Source: Mycobacterium bohemicum DSM 44277 (GTDB lineage: Bacteria > Actinomycetota > Actinomycetes > Mycobacteriales > Mycobacteriaceae). Taken from it: a stretch of 64,000 bases of DNA. The DNA lies in assembly GCF_001053185.1 (NCBI RefSeq), contig NZ_CSTD01000001.1, forward strand, positions 2,125,009-2,189,008, written 5' to 3'. The notes beneath the pieces are model-generated. The model did no database searches, was not told where the DNA came from, and worked only from the letters and a program-made list of their open reading frames with translations. Within the stretch, counting starts at the first letter, position 1. Every line of letters starts with the position of its first letter. A program made the translations under genes and the position numbers. Shown in pieces: positions 1 through 9,597 of the stretch.

Positions 1-345
1 CCGCTGGGTTTCCAGCCGGTTCAGCAGGTAGGCCAGCGCGGTCGAATAGAACGCGCTGTGGCGCACCTTGGTCAGCACCCGGCTGCCCTCCGGCGGCACG
101 ATCGGCTTCACCAGGTCGGGCCGGGCGCCGTCGAGCGCGGAGCGGACGAGGTCGGAGAACTCGGCGCTGAAATCGCCGTAGTTGTCGTTGACGTAGACCA
201 GGTCGACGTCGTCGGACGCCCGCGCCCGCCGGACGAGATCGGCCAGGGGGTCGACGATCCTGCCCACATTGGGTATCAGGTCTTCAGCGTCGGGGTGCTG
301 ATACGTGTTCATCATGTCGACCACCAGCACAGCAGTGTCACTCAT
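1..345 (-). CDS. Isochorismatase-family cysteine hydrolase, C-terminus cut by window edge
   Basis: The first 115 codons read from an ATG at 343-345 and run off the left edge. The N-terminus MSDTAVLVVDMMNTY carries the hydrophobic strand and conserved Asp of the isochorismatase-like fold (nicotinamidase/isochorismatase superfamily). A KVRHSAFYSTAL segment about 90 residues on fits the catalytic-lysine region. The catalytic Cys would lie outside the window. The gene is divergent from nadE with a 59-base gap. The nicotinamidase-like fold beside an NAD synthetase is suggestive, but the substrate cannot be assigned from this fragment. Confidence 0.8.
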   Translation of the reverse strand, partial: MSDTAVLVVDMMNTYQHPDAEDLIPNVGRIVDPLADLVRRARASDDVDLVYVNDNYGDFSAEFSDLVRSALDGARPDLVKPIVPPEGSRVLTKVRHSAFYSTALAYLLNRLETQR

Positions 346-404
346 GCCCGGCGGGATACCCGGCGGCCATCCGTTGACACCCGGCAGGCGACAATAGGGG
401 GGTC

Positions 405-2465
405 ATGGCTTCTCGCAAGGACTTCTACAACGCATACGGCCAGGGGTTCGCCCGGGTGGCCGCCTGCACCCACCGCACCGCGATCGGCGACCCGGCGGCC
501 AACGCGGAATCCGTGCTGCGCATGGCGCGCGACTGCCACGAGGACGCCGTCGCCGTGGCCGTCTTCCCGGAGCTGACCCTGTCCGGGTATTCCATCGAGG
601 ACATCCTGCTGCAGGACGCGTTGCTGGATGACGTCGAACGCGCGATCGCCGACCTGGTCGCCGCCTCGGCCGACCTGCTGCCGGTGCTGGTCGTGGGCGC
701 CCCGCTGCGCCACCGCCACCGCATCTACAACACCGCCGTGGTGATCCATCGCGGCGCCGTGCTCGGTGTGGCGCCCAAGTCGTACCTGCCCACCTACCGC
801 GAGTTCTACGAGCGCCGCCAGATCGCCCCCGGGGACGCCGAGCGCGGCGTCATCCGCATCGGCGGCCCGTCGGGCATCGACGCCCCCTTCGGCCCGGATC
901 TGCTGTTCGCCTCGGCCGACCTGCCCGGCCTGGTGCTGCACATCGAGATCTGTGAAGACATGTTCGTGCCGATACCCCCGAGCGCCGAGGCGGCGCTGGC
1001 GGGCGCGACGGTGCTGGCGAACCTGTCGGGCAGCCCGATCACCATCGGCCGGGCCGAGGACCGCTGCCTGCTGGCGCGCTCGGCGTCGGCGCGCTGCCTG
1101 GCCGCCTATGTCTACGCCGCGGCCGGCGCCGGCGAGTCGACCACCGACCTGGCCTGGGACGGCCAGACCATGGTCTTCGAAAACGGCGTGATGCTCGCGC
1201 AATCCGAGCGCTTCCCCAAGGGTGAGCGGCGCAGCCTCGCCGACGTCGACCTCGACCTGCTGCGGTCGGAGCGCCTGCGGATGGGGACGTTCGACGACAA
1301 CCGGCGCCACCACCGGACGTCGGAGTCCTTCCGGCGGATCGACTTCCGGCTCGACCCGCCCGGCGGCGACATCGGTCTGCGCCGCGAGATCGAGCGGTTC
1401 CCCTTCGTCCCGGCCAATCGCGAACGGCTGGAACAGGATTGCTACGAGGCCTACAACATCCAGGTCGCCGGGCTCGAGCAGCGGCTGCGTGCACTGGATT
1501 TCCCGAAGATCGTCATCGGGATTTCCGGGGGACTGGACTCCACGCACGCCCTGATCGTCGCGGCCCGCGCGATGGACCGCGAGGAGCGGCCGCGCGCCGA
1601 CATCCTCGCGTTCACCCTGCCGGGCTTTGCGACGGGGGACCGCACCAAGCGCAACGCGATCGAGCTGTGCCGCGCGCTGGGCGTGACGTTCGAGGAGATC
1701 GACATCACCGAATCCGCGAAGCTGATGCTCAAGGAGATCGACCACCCGTTCTCGCGGGGGGAGAAGGTCTACGACGTCACCTTCGAAAACGTCCAGGCCG
1801 GCCTGCGCACCGACTATCTGTTCCGGCTCGCCAACCAGCGCGGGGGCATCGTGCTGGGCACCGGCGACCTGTCCGAAGTCGGCCTGGGGTGGTCGACCTA
1901 CGGGGTGGGCGACCAGATGTCGCACTACAACGTCAACGCCGGCGTGCCCAAGACGCTGATCCAGCACCTGATCCGCTGGGTCATCTCCTCGGGCCAATTC
2001 GAATCGCAGGTGACCGACGTTCTGCAGTCCGTCCTGGACACCGAGATCACCCCGGAGCTCGTGCCCAGCGGCGAGGAGGAACAGCTGCAAAGCAGCGAGG
2101 CGAAGGTCGGACCCTTTGCGCTGCAAGATTTTTCGCTGTTCCACGTGCTGCGCTTCGGGTTCCGGCCTTCGAAGATCGCGTTTTTGGCCTGGCATGCGTG
2201 GAGCGACTCCGAGCAGGGCAATTGGCCGCCGGGTTTCCCGGAGGACAAAAGACCGTCCTACTCGCTCAAGGAGATTCGGCACTGGCTTGGGGTCTTCGTG
2301 CAGCGGTTCTATTCGTTCAGCCAGTTCAAGCGCTCGGCAATGCCGAATGGCCCCAAGGTGTCGCACGGTGGCGCTCTCTCGCCGCGGGGCGACTGGCGGG
2401 CCCCGTCGGACATGTCCGCGCGCATCTGGCTCGACGAGATCGAGCGGGAGATCCCCGAGGAATAG
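405..2465 (+). CDS. nadE: Glutamine-dependent NAD+ synthetase
   Basis: The 686-residue protein makes NAD+ from nicotinate adenine dinucleotide, ATP and glutamine in the cytosol. The N-terminal nitrilase-type glutaminase has a full triad: E56 (FPELTLSGYS), K125 (APKSYLPTYREFYERRQ) and C183 (IEICEDMF). The synthetase half has the ATP-pyrophosphatase loop SGGLDSTHAL near residue 373, and GTGDLSEVGLGWSTYG further on. Length agrees with the fused mycobacterial enzyme (about 680 residues). A purine-rich AGGGGGGTC precedes the ATG. It is divergent from the isochorismatase-family gene, and rbsK faces it 150 bases downstream. Confidence 0.97.
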   Translation: MASRKDFYNAYGQGFARVAACTHRTAIGDPAANAESVLRMARDCHEDAVAVAVFPELTLSGYSIEDILLQDALLDDVERAIADLVAASADLLPVLVVGAPLRHRHRIYNTAVVIHRGAVLGVAPKSYLPTYREFYERRQIAPGDAERGVIRIGGPSGIDAPFGPDLLFASADLPGLVLHIEICEDMFVPIPPSAEAALAGATVLANLSGSPITIGRAEDRCLLARSASARCLAAYVYAAAGAGESTTDLAWDGQTMVFENGVMLAQSERFPKGERRSLADVDLDLLRSERLRMGTFDDNRRHHRTSESFRRIDFRLDPPGGDIGLRREIERFPFVPANRERLEQDCYEAYNIQVAGLEQRLRALDFPKIVIGISGGLDSTHALIVAARAMDREERPRADILAFTLPGFATGDRTKRNAIELCRALGVTFEEIDITESAKLMLKEIDHPFSRGEKVYDVTFENVQAGLRTDYLFRLANQRGGIVLGTGDLSEVGLGWSTYGVGDQMSHYNVNAGVPKTLIQHLIRWVISSGQFESQVTDVLQSVLDTEITPELVPSGEEEQLQSSEAKVGPFALQDFSLFHVLRFGFRPSKIAFLAWHAWSDSEQGNWPPGFPEDKRPSYSLKEIRHWLGVFVQRFYSFSQFKRSAMPNGPKVSHGGALSPRGDWRAPSDMSARIWLDEIEREIPEE

Positions 2466-2615
2466 GGCGTCCGGGGTTGCGTCCGATGAGCCGCACCACT
2501 ACCTGTCGGCACTGCTGTCACCTGGCCGCAGCCGCGTGCTGCTCAGCCAGACGGCGGAGGAAATGGAGACCGCCCACGGTCTGACGATTGCTCACGACGT
2601 GGACAGGCGGAGCTT

Positions 2616-3512
2616 CTAGCGCTGCTCCCGGCCACTCGAGTTGCGCGCCGCCGCCGCGTCGATCGCTTCGGCATCGGGCGCGCAGTCCCCGGCGCCCGCC
2701 ACCAGCGTCGCCAGCGCGCCGGCGGCGCACGCCCGCCGCAACGCCAGCAGCCGCTCGCCGGGCGCGCCCGCTCCGGCCGGCCAATTCGCCGCCAGCACCC
2801 CGGCGAACACGTCGCCGGCGCCGGCCGTGTCCACCGCGTCGACCGCCGGGGCGGGCACGGCGAATTCCCCGTCGGCGCCGACGTACCGGGCGCCGCGCGC
2901 ACCGAGCGTGGTAACGAAGTGTCGGGCCGGCCAGCGCCATTCACCCGCCTCGGCTTCGTTGGCGATCACCACGTCGGTTGCCTCGGCCAGTTCGGCCAGG
3001 CCCTGGTGGTCCCGGTTGGGCGGCGAGGCGTTGACGATGACGACCGCGCCCACAGCGCGGGCCTCCCGCGCGGCGACCACCGCCGCGCCGACCGGAATCT
3101 CCAACTGGGTCAGCAGCACATCGCAGTCGGCGATCACGCCGCGCGCGGCCGGGGCGGCCATCGAGAGCTTCCCGTTGGCGCCCGGCGAAACGACGATGGC
3201 GTTCTCGGCGCCCGCGTCCACGACGACGATCGCCGTCCCACTCGGGCCGGGCACCGCGACGGTGCCCTCCAGCCCGACGCCGTTGGCCAGCAGGTGCTCG
3301 CGCAGCCGGTCCGCCGCGGGGTCGTCGCCCACCGCACCGGCGAATTGCACCCGTGCGCCGGCGCGCGCCGCGGCCACCGCCTGATTTCCGCCCTTGCCGC
3401 CGGGCGCGTAGGTCAGCGACGACGCCAGGACCGTCTGGCCCGGGCGAGGAATCGCGTCGACGGCGAAGGTCAAATCCATGTTCACGCTGCCGACCACGCA
3501 GACCCGGCCCAT
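2616..3512 (-). CDS. rbsK: Ribokinase-family (PfkB) sugar kinase
   Basis: The 298-residue PfkB-fold kinase probably phosphorylates ribose at O5. Visible motifs are the N-terminal GSVNMDL, the substrate-binding GGKGGNQAVAAARAGA near residue 38 and the C-terminal DTAGAGDVFAGVL with the catalytic Asp and anion hole. The ATG at 3512 lies 7 bases after a TAACGT -10 box (3525-3520 on this strand), so the message is probably leaderless. No ribose transporter is adjacent, so specificity rests on family resemblance to RbsK; another pentose or nucleoside kinase is possible. Confidence 0.88.
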   Translation of the reverse strand: MGRVCVVGSVNMDLTFAVDAIPRPGQTVLASSLTYAPGGKGGNQAVAAARAGARVQFAGAVGDDPAADRLREHLLANGVGLEGTVAVPGPSGTAIVVVDAGAENAIVVSPGANGKLSMAAPAARGVIADCDVLLTQLEIPVGAAVVAAREARAVGAVVIVNASPPNRDHQGLAELAEATDVVIANEAEAGEWRWPARHFVTTLGARGARYVGADGEFAVPAPAVDAVDTAGAGDVFAGVLAANWPAGAGAPGERLLALRRACAAGALATLVAGAGDCAPDAEAIDAAAARNSSGREQR

Positions 3513-3669
3513 TGGGCCGACGTTAGTCGCGCCGGCCCGAACGTTGGAAGCAAGCCGCTCGCGACTTCCGCTCCGCCCTTTGGCGCAATCACCAATTTCT
3601 TGAGGTCGGCGCGCTACTGTGCTGCTCTGAGGGTGCTGAATTCTTCGTCAGAAGAGAGGCGGACAGCGA

Positions 3670-5925
3670 TTGACGGCGACTGAGGAAAAAAGCGCCGAAC
3701 CGGCCTCTGGAAAGACCCCGGGAGACACCCGGGAAACCCCCGCGGGGACCACCGCCGACACCATCCCGGCGTCCGGCCCGGATCACCGGGCGGCAAAGCG
3801 GACCCGCCGTCTTTTGATCTGGACGCGCTTCCGGTTCGGGATCCAGTCCAAGATCCTGCTCACAATGGTGCTGTCGAGCATCATGGGGGTCGCGGTGATC
3901 GGCATGGTCGGGGCCATCTCCGGTCGCGCCGCCTTGCGGGAGGTCGAGTCCGAGCGGTTGATCGAATTGCGCGAGGGGCAGCGACGGGCGGTGGAGTCGC
4001 TCTTCCGGGAAGTCACGAACTCGCTGGTCGTCTACAGCGGCGGCTTCAGCATCGACGAGGCGACCGTCGCGCTCACCGCGGGGTTCAACGAGTTGTCCAA
4101 TGCGCAGATCACTCCCGCTCAACAGCAGGCGCTGGTCGCCTACTACGAGAGCGACATGATCGCCCCGATCAAGCGGGCCACCGGCGATTCCATCGACCTC
4201 AACGCGGTGCTGCCCTCGTCCAACGCCCAGAAGTATCTCCAGGCGCACTACACCGCCACGCCCAGGCCGGGACCCGGCGGGCTGCCCATCGAGGACGCCG
4301 GCGACGGCAGCGCCTGGTCGGCCGCCAACTCCCGCTTCGACTTCTACATGCGGGGGATCGTCACCCGGTTCGACTATCAAGACGCCCTGCTGCTGGACAT
4401 GCAGGGCAATGTGGTCTACAGCGTCATGAAGGGTCCCGACTTCGCAACGAATATCCTCACCGGGCCCTACCGGGAAACCAAGCTGCGCGAGGCGTACCAG
4501 AAGGCCCTGGCCTCCAACGACGTCGAGTTCGTCTGGATCACCGATTTTCAGCCGTATCAGCCGCAGGGCGACCTTCCCACGGCGTGGGTGGTCTCGCCGG
4601 TCGGCATGAACGGCAAGGTCGACGGCGTCATGGCGCTGCCGGTGCCGATCGCCAAGATCAACAGGATCATGACCGCCAACGGGCACTGGGAGGCCGCCGG
4701 AATGGGCGCTGCCACCGAGACCTACCTGGCCGGTCCCGACAACCTGATGCGTTCCGATTCACGGGAATTCCTCCAGGACCCCAAGGCCTACCGGCGCGAC
4801 GCCATCGACGCCGGCACGCCGCCGGACGTGGTCGACCGGGCGATCCGCTTGGGCACCACGGTGCTGGTGCAACCCGTTGCCACGGCGGGCCTGCGCGCCG
4901 CGCAGCGCGGCGAGAGCGGGGTGATCAGCGCCACCGACTACATGGGCAACCGGGAGCTGGAGGCCTACGCCCCGTTGAACATCGCGAACTCCGATCTGCA
5001 CTGGTCCGTGCTCGCGACGCGGGACAACTCCGACGCCTTTGCGCGGCTGGGCCGGTTCAGCAAGGGCCTCGTCCTCGCCGTCACGGGGATGGTCTTCGTG
5101 ATCTGCATCGTCTCGATGCTGATCGCGCAGGCGGCGGTCCGGCCGGTCCGCCGCCTCGAGGAGGGCACCCGCAAGATCGGCACCGGCGACTACGACGTCA
5201 ACATTCCGGTGACGGCGCGCGACGAAATCGGTGACCTGACCGCGGCTTTCAACGAGATGGGCCGGAGCCTGGCGATCAAGGAAGAGCTGCTCAACGAGCA
5301 GCGCCGCGAGAACGACCGCCTGCTGCTGTCGCTGATGCCCGAGTCGGTGGTGCAGCGCTATCGCGATGGCGAGGAGAACATCGCCGAGAAACATCAGGAC
5401 GTCGCCATCATCTATGCCGACATCGTCGGCCTCGACGAGATGTCCAACGAGCTATCGGAGCACGAGCTGGTCGGAACCATCGACGACCTGTTCCGGCAGT
5501 TCGATTCGGCCGCGGAATCCCTTGGCGTCGAACGGATCCGCACGTTCCACAACGGCTACCTCGCCAGCTGCGGCGTCGTCACCCCGCGGCTGGACAGCAT
5601 CCACCGCAGCGTCGACTTCGCACTTGAGATCGGCCGGATCATCGACCGGTTCAACGGCGAAACCGGCCACCAGCTGGGCCTTCGGGTCGGCATCAACACC
5701 GGCAACGTCGTGAGCGGGCTGGTGGGCCGCTCCAGCCTCGTCTACGACATGTGGGGCGGCGCAGTCAGTTTGGCCTACCGGATGCACAGCGGCTCACCAC
5801 AGCCGGGCGTCTACGTCAGCTCGCGCGTCTACGAATCCATGCGGGAGGTGCGGCAATTCGCTCCCGCCGGCACGATTCCCGTCGGCGGTACCGATCAGCC
5901 CATCTACCGGTTGATGGAGCGGTGA
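3670..5925 (+). CDS. Membrane-anchored class III cyclase-fold protein with HAMP domain, degenerate catalytic site
   Basis: The 751-residue protein has a basic, Pro-rich N-terminus, a first membrane segment near 58-80, a roughly 370-residue extracytoplasmic sensor region, a second membrane segment near 457-480, HAMP (RPVRRLEEGTRKIGTGDYDV) and a C-terminal cyclase homology domain from about 575. Organisation matches the M. tuberculosis Rv2435c type. The first metal Asp is kept (YADIVGLDE). The usual KTIGDAYM is TFHNGYLA, so the second metal Asp is Asn. WGDTVNLASRM is WGGAVSLAYRM, so the purine-selecting Asp and catalytic Asn are Gly and Ser. The start is TTG behind GAGAGG. Its stop overlaps the start of the MscS gene. 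Confidence 0.9.
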   Translation: MTATEEKSAEPASGKTPGDTRETPAGTTADTIPASGPDHRAAKRTRRLLIWTRFRFGIQSKILLTMVLSSIMGVAVIGMVGAISGRAALREVESERLIELREGQRRAVESLFREVTNSLVVYSGGFSIDEATVALTAGFNELSNAQITPAQQQALVAYYESDMIAPIKRATGDSIDLNAVLPSSNAQKYLQAHYTATPRPGPGGLPIEDAGDGSAWSAANSRFDFYMRGIVTRFDYQDALLLDMQGNVVYSVMKGPDFATNILTGPYRETKLREAYQKALASNDVEFVWITDFQPYQPQGDLPTAWVVSPVGMNGKVDGVMALPVPIAKINRIMTANGHWEAAGMGAATETYLAGPDNLMRSDSREFLQDPKAYRRDAIDAGTPPDVVDRAIRLGTTVLVQPVATAGLRAAQRGESGVISATDYMGNRELEAYAPLNIANSDLHWSVLATRDNSDAFARLGRFSKGLVLAVTGMVFVICIVSMLIAQAAVRPVRRLEEGTRKIGTGDYDVNIPVTARDEIGDLTAAFNEMGRSLAIKEELLNEQRRENDRLLLSLMPESVVQRYRDGEENIAEKHQDVAIIYADIVGLDEMSNELSEHELVGTIDDLFRQFDSAAESLGVERIRTFHNGYLASCGVVTPRLDSIHRSVDFALEIGRIIDRFNGETGHQLGLRVGINTGNVVSGLVGRSSLVYDMWGGAVSLAYRMHSGSPQPGVYVSSRVYESMREVRQFAPAGTIPVGGTDQPIYRLMER

Positions 5926-7328
5926 TGGGCGGCTGGGACGACCCGTGGTTCTACTGGGCGATCGGCGTCGCGATCGGTCTACCGATCGCGCTGATCGTTC
6001 TCACCGAGGTACACGACCTGCTCCTGCGCAGGAACAGCCGCCTGACCCGGCAGGTGAGCCTGCTCCGCAATTGGGTGCTGCCGCTGGGCGCGTTGTTGCT
6101 GCTGATCGTCCAGGCCTCGCAGATCCCGGCCCGGGATGTGCCGGTGCGGGTCCTCACCACCGTGTTCGGCGTTCTGGTGCTGACCCTGCTGCTGTCGGGA
6201 TTGAACGCGACCGTGTTCCAGGGCGCGCCCGAAGACAGCTGGCGCAGAAAGATGCCCGGCATCTTCCTCGACGTCGCCCGCTTCGCGGTGATCGGCGCCG
6301 GCCTCGCGGTGATGCTGTCCTACATCTGGGGCGTGCGGGTCGGTGGCCTGTTCGCCGCGCTGGGCGTCACCTCGGTGGTCATCGGCCTGATGCTGCAGAA
6401 CTCGGTCGGCCAGATCGTCTCGGGCCTGTTCATGCTGTTCGAGCAGCCGTTCCGGATCGGTGAATGGCTGGACACGGGGACGGCGCAGGGACGCGTCGTC
6501 GAGGTGAACTGGCGCGCTGTGCACATCGACACCGGCAGCGGTATGCGGATCATGCCGAACTCGATGCTGGCCACCACCGCGTTCACCAATGTCAGCCGCC
6601 CGCCCGGCGCACACAAAGTGGCGATCACGACGACCTTTTCCACCGCGGACCCTCCCGACCGGGTCTGCGCGATGCTTACGCGGATCGCCCGCGGGCTGCC
6701 ACACGTCCAGCTGGGCAGCGTTCCGAAGTCGGTGCCGGTGGGCGCAGCGGAGTACCGCACGACCATCGGGTTGTCCTCGCCCGAAGACGCGGGCGCCGCG
6801 AAAGCGACTTTCCTGCGCTGGGTTTGGTATGCGGCCCGACGCGAGAACCTTCACCTCGACGAGGCTGACGACGACTTCTCGACCCCGCCGCAGATCGAGC
6901 ATGCGTTGCGCACAGTGGTGGCGCCGACTCTGCGGCTGAGCGCCGAGGAACAGCGGTCGCTGCAGTCGTGCGCGCGGATCATCCGATACGGGGCAGATGA
7001 AGTCGTGGAGAGGGCCGGCGAGGTGCCGGGGGCAATGACGTTCGTGGTCGCCGGGCGCGTGCAGATGACCGCGACGGCGGACGACGGTTCCGTCGTGCCG
7101 ATCAGCACGCTGGTGGAGGGCTCCTTTCTGGGTCTGACCGCGCTGACCCGGCAACCTAATTCGGCCAGCGCCTACGCACTGGAAGAGGTGACCGCCCTGG
7201 AGATCGGTCGCGAACACCTCGAGGATCTGGTGATGAACGAACCGTTGCTGTTGCAAAGCCTTGGCAACATCCTCGAGGAGCGCCGAAGCAAGGTGCGCCA
7301 GGTTCGGCGCGGCGAGCGGGTCGGCTAG
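5925..7328 (+). CDS. MscS-family channel with C-terminal cyclic-nucleotide-binding domain
   Basis: The protein is 467 residues if it starts at the ATG that shares its A with the cyclase stop (TGATG). Four to five hydrophobic segments in the first 170 residues lead into the MscS pore helix and beta domain ([20 protein letters not shown], then [10 protein letters not shown]). Residues from about 345 form a CNMP-binding beta roll ([20 protein letters not shown] to [12 protein letters not shown]). The phosphate-binding cassette is divergent and lacks the classic GE/RxA pattern, so nucleotide binding is uncertain. Family members are cyclic-nucleotide-gated mechanosensitive channels. A GTG one codon upstream is an alternative start. 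Confidence 0.92.
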   Translation: MGGWDDPWFYWAIGVAIGLPIALIVLTEVHDLLLRRNSRLTRQVSLLRNWVLPLGALLLLIVQASQIPARDVPVRVLTTVFGVLVLTLLLSGLNATVFQGAPEDSWRRKMPGIFLDVARFAVIGAGLAVMLSYIWGVRVGGLFAALGVTSVVIGLMLQNSVGQIVSGLFMLFEQPFRIGEWLDTGTAQGRVVEVNWRAVHIDTGSGMRIMPNSMLATTAFTNVSRPPGAHKVAITTTFSTADPPDRVCAMLTRIARGLPHVQLGSVPKSVPVGAAEYRTTIGLSSPEDAGAAKATFLRWVWYAARRENLHLDEADDDFSTPPQIEHALRTVVAPTLRLSAEEQRSLQSCARIIRYGADEVVERAGEVPGAMTFVVAGRVQMTATADDGSVVPISTLVEGSFLGLTALTRQPNSASAYALEEVTALEIGREHLEDLVMNEPLLLQSLGNILEERRSKVRQVRRGERVG

Positions 7329-7408
7329 GGCCGGCTGGGGCCGAGTCCGCCCCGCACCCCGGACGGGCCGCCTCACACGGTCATTTGCCCACCGATTACC
7401 CTGGCCAA

Positions 7409-8680
7409 ATGAGTCTGCAAGCACCATCCCGGACCGGTGCGCCGCATCAGCGGGACATTGACTTGCGCCGCGAGGTTCACGACGCCGCACGCCGCGCCCG
7501 CGTCGCCTCCCGTGCACTGGCCCTGCTGCCGACGGTCGCCAAGGACCAGGCGCTGCGATCGGCCGCCGAGGCTGTCCGCCGCAACTCCGCGTTGGTCCTC
7601 GCGGCCAACGCCGAAGACCTCGACGCCGCGCGCGACGCCGGCACCCCGGTCGCGATGCTCGACCGGCTGGCCCTGAACCCCGATCGCGTCGAGGGAATCG
7701 CCGCCGGCCTCCGCCAGGTCGCCGGGCTGCCCGACCCGGTGGGGGAGGTGCTGCGCGGCTACACCCTGCCCAACGGCCTGCACCTGCGCCAGCAGCGGGT
7801 TCCGCTCGGCGTCATCGGAATGATCTACGAGGGCCGGCCCAACGTGACCGTCGACGCCTTCGGGCTGGCGCTCAAGTCCGGCAACGCCGTGCTGTTGCGC
7901 GGCAGTTCGTCGGCGGCGCGGTCCAACCAGGCGCTGGTTCAGGTGCTGCGCGCCTCGCTGGTCAGCGAGGACCTGCCCGCCGACTCGGTGCAGTTGCTCT
8001 CGGCCGCCGACCGGTCCACCGTGACGCACCTGATCCAGGCCCGCGGCCTGGTCGACGTCGTGATCCCGCGCGGGGGCGCCAGTTTGATCGACGCGGTGGT
8101 CCGCGACGCGCAGGTGCCGACCATCGAGACCGGGGTCGGCAACTGCCACGTCTACGTGCACGAGGGCGCCGACCTGGCCGTCGCGGAGCGGATCGTGCTG
8201 AACTCCAAGACCCGCCGGCCCAGCGTCTGCAACGCCGCCGAGACGCTGCTCATCGACTCGGCGATCGCCGGCGAGGCGGTGCCCCGTCTGGTCGCCGCCC
8301 TGCAAAACGCCGGCGTGACGGTGCATCTGGACCCGACCGAGGACGACCTGCGCCGCGAGTACCTGTCGATGGACATCGCGCTGGCCCTCGTCGACGGCGT
8401 CGACGAGGCGATCGCCCACATCAACGAGTACGGCACCGGGCACACCGAGGCCATTGTCACGACGAATATGGCTGCGGCACAACGCTTTTCGGACGGAGTG
8501 GACTCGGCTGCGGTGATGATCAACGCCTCGACCTCGTTCACCGACGGCGAGCAGTTCGGGTTCGGCGCCGAAATCGGCATCTCGACCCAGAAGCTGCACG
8601 CCCGCGGACCGATGGGGCTGCCGGAGCTGACCTCGACCAAGTGGATCGCATGGGGAGACGGGCAGATCCGCCCGGCCTGA
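7409..8680 (+). CDS. proA: Gamma-glutamyl phosphate reductase (proline biosynthesis)
   Basis: The 423-residue cytosolic enzyme reduces gamma-glutamyl phosphate to glutamate semialdehyde with NADPH. Diagnostic stretches are [17 protein letters not shown], the active-site Cys in [15 protein letters not shown], and [12 protein letters not shown]. The C-terminus [13 protein letters not shown] is the family's usual end. I chose the ATG at 7409 because a TACCCT -10 box (7397-7402) ends six bases before it, the geometry of leaderless mycobacterial genes. A TTG eight codons upstream has no such support. ProB is not in this window. Confidence 0.96.
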   Translation: MSLQAPSRTGAPHQRDIDLRREVHDAARRARVASRALALLPTVAKDQALRSAAEAVRRNSALVLAANAEDLDAARDAGTPVAMLDRLALNPDRVEGIAAGLRQVAGLPDPVGEVLRGYTLPNGLHLRQQRVPLGVIGMIYEGRPNVTVDAFGLALKSGNAVLLRGSSSAARSNQALVQVLRASLVSEDLPADSVQLLSAADRSTVTHLIQARGLVDVVIPRGGASLIDAVVRDAQVPTIETGVGNCHVYVHEGADLAVAERIVLNSKTRRPSVCNAAETLLIDSAIAGEAVPRLVAALQNAGVTVHLDPTEDDLRREYLSMDIALALVDGVDEAIAHINEYGTGHTEAIVTTNMAAAQRFSDGVDSAAVMINASTSFTDGEQFGFGAEIGISTQKLHARGPMGLPELTSTKWIAWGDGQIRPA

Positions 8681-8714
8681 CGCCTCGACCCAAAGCTTTA
8701 GGAGAACTGAGATC

Positions 8715-9590
8715 GTGAGCGTGCCCGCCAAGCCAAGGCCGTTGTTCGCCGACATCGACGACGTGTCGCGGCGGTTGGCCGAAACCGGCTACCTGCCGGA
8801 CACCGCCACCGCGACCGCGGTCTTCCTGGCCGACCGACTGGGCAAGCCGCTGCTGGTGGAGGGTCCCGCGGGTGTGGGCAAGACCGAGCTGGCCCGCGCC
8901 GTCGCGCAGGCCACCGACTCCGGCCTGGTGCGGCTGCAGTGCTACGAGGGCGTCGACGAGGCCCGCGCGCTCTACGAGTGGAACCACGCCAAGCAGATTC
9001 TGCGGATCCAGGCGGGCTCCGGGGACTGGGATCAGACCAAGGACGACGTGTTCAGCGAGGAGTTCTTGCTGCAGCGTCCGTTGCTGACCGCGATCCGGCG
9101 CACCGAGCCGACGGTGCTGCTGATCGACGAGACCGACAAGGCGGACATCGAAATCGAGGGCCTGCTGCTGGAGGTGTTGTCCGACTTCGCGGTGACCGTG
9201 CCCGAACTCGGCACACTGACCGCCGAGCGGCCGCCGTTCGTCGTGCTGACCTCCAACGCCACGCGCGAGCTGTCCGAGGCGCTCAAGCGGCGCTGCCTGT
9301 TCCTGCACATCGACTTTCCCAGCCCGGACCTGGAGCGTCGCATCCTGCTGTCGCGGGTGCCCGAGCTGCCCGCGCATCTGGCCGAGGAACTGGTCCGCAT
9401 CATCGGCGTGCTGCGCGGGATGCAACTCAAGAAGCTGCCCTCGGTCGCCGAGACCATCGACTGGGGCCGCACGCTGCTGGCGCTGGGCATGGACACCATC
9501 GACGACGCGGTGGTCGCCGCCACGCTCGGTGTGGTCCTCAAACACCAGTCCGACCAGCAGCGCGCCATCGGCGAGCTTCGGCTGAACTAG
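8715..9590 (+). CDS. MoxR-family AAA+ ATPase
   Basis: The 291-residue ATPase has Walker A GPAGVGKTELA near residue 52, Walker B VLLIDETDK near 135, a sensor region (FVVLTSNATREL) and the arginine-rich LKRRCLFLHIDFP. MoxR proteins act as chaperones that insert cofactors or assemble complexes with a VWA partner, which is the next gene 7 bases downstream. The start is a GTG preceded by AGGAGA. The pair resembles the CoxD/CoxE couple of molybdenum hydroxylase loci, but no hydroxylase genes are here, so the client is unknown. Confidence 0.93.
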   Translation: MSVPAKPRPLFADIDDVSRRLAETGYLPDTATATAVFLADRLGKPLLVEGPAGVGKTELARAVAQATDSGLVRLQCYEGVDEARALYEWNHAKQILRIQAGSGDWDQTKDDVFSEEFLLQRPLLTAIRRTEPTVLLIDETDKADIEIEGLLLEVLSDFAVTVPELGTLTAERPPFVVLTSNATRELSEALKRRCLFLHIDFPSPDLERRILLSRVPELPAHLAEELVRIIGVLRGMQLKKLPSVAETIDWGRTLLALGMDTIDDAVVAATLGVVLKHQSDQQRAIGELRLN

Positions 9591-9597
9591 GCATCCC

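Noticed and set aside
342..2366. Long open frame opposite nadE, and similar ones opposite the MoxR/VWA pair, mmpL and the PKS
   Set aside because: Composed of Arg/His/Gly/Val-rich sequence with no family motifs; high-GC codon bias keeps antisense frames open.
2486..2584. Cys-rich 32-codon frame after nadE as a second cysteine leader
   Set aside because: No -10 box at leaderless distance and no sulfur gene downstream on that strand; rbsK is convergent.
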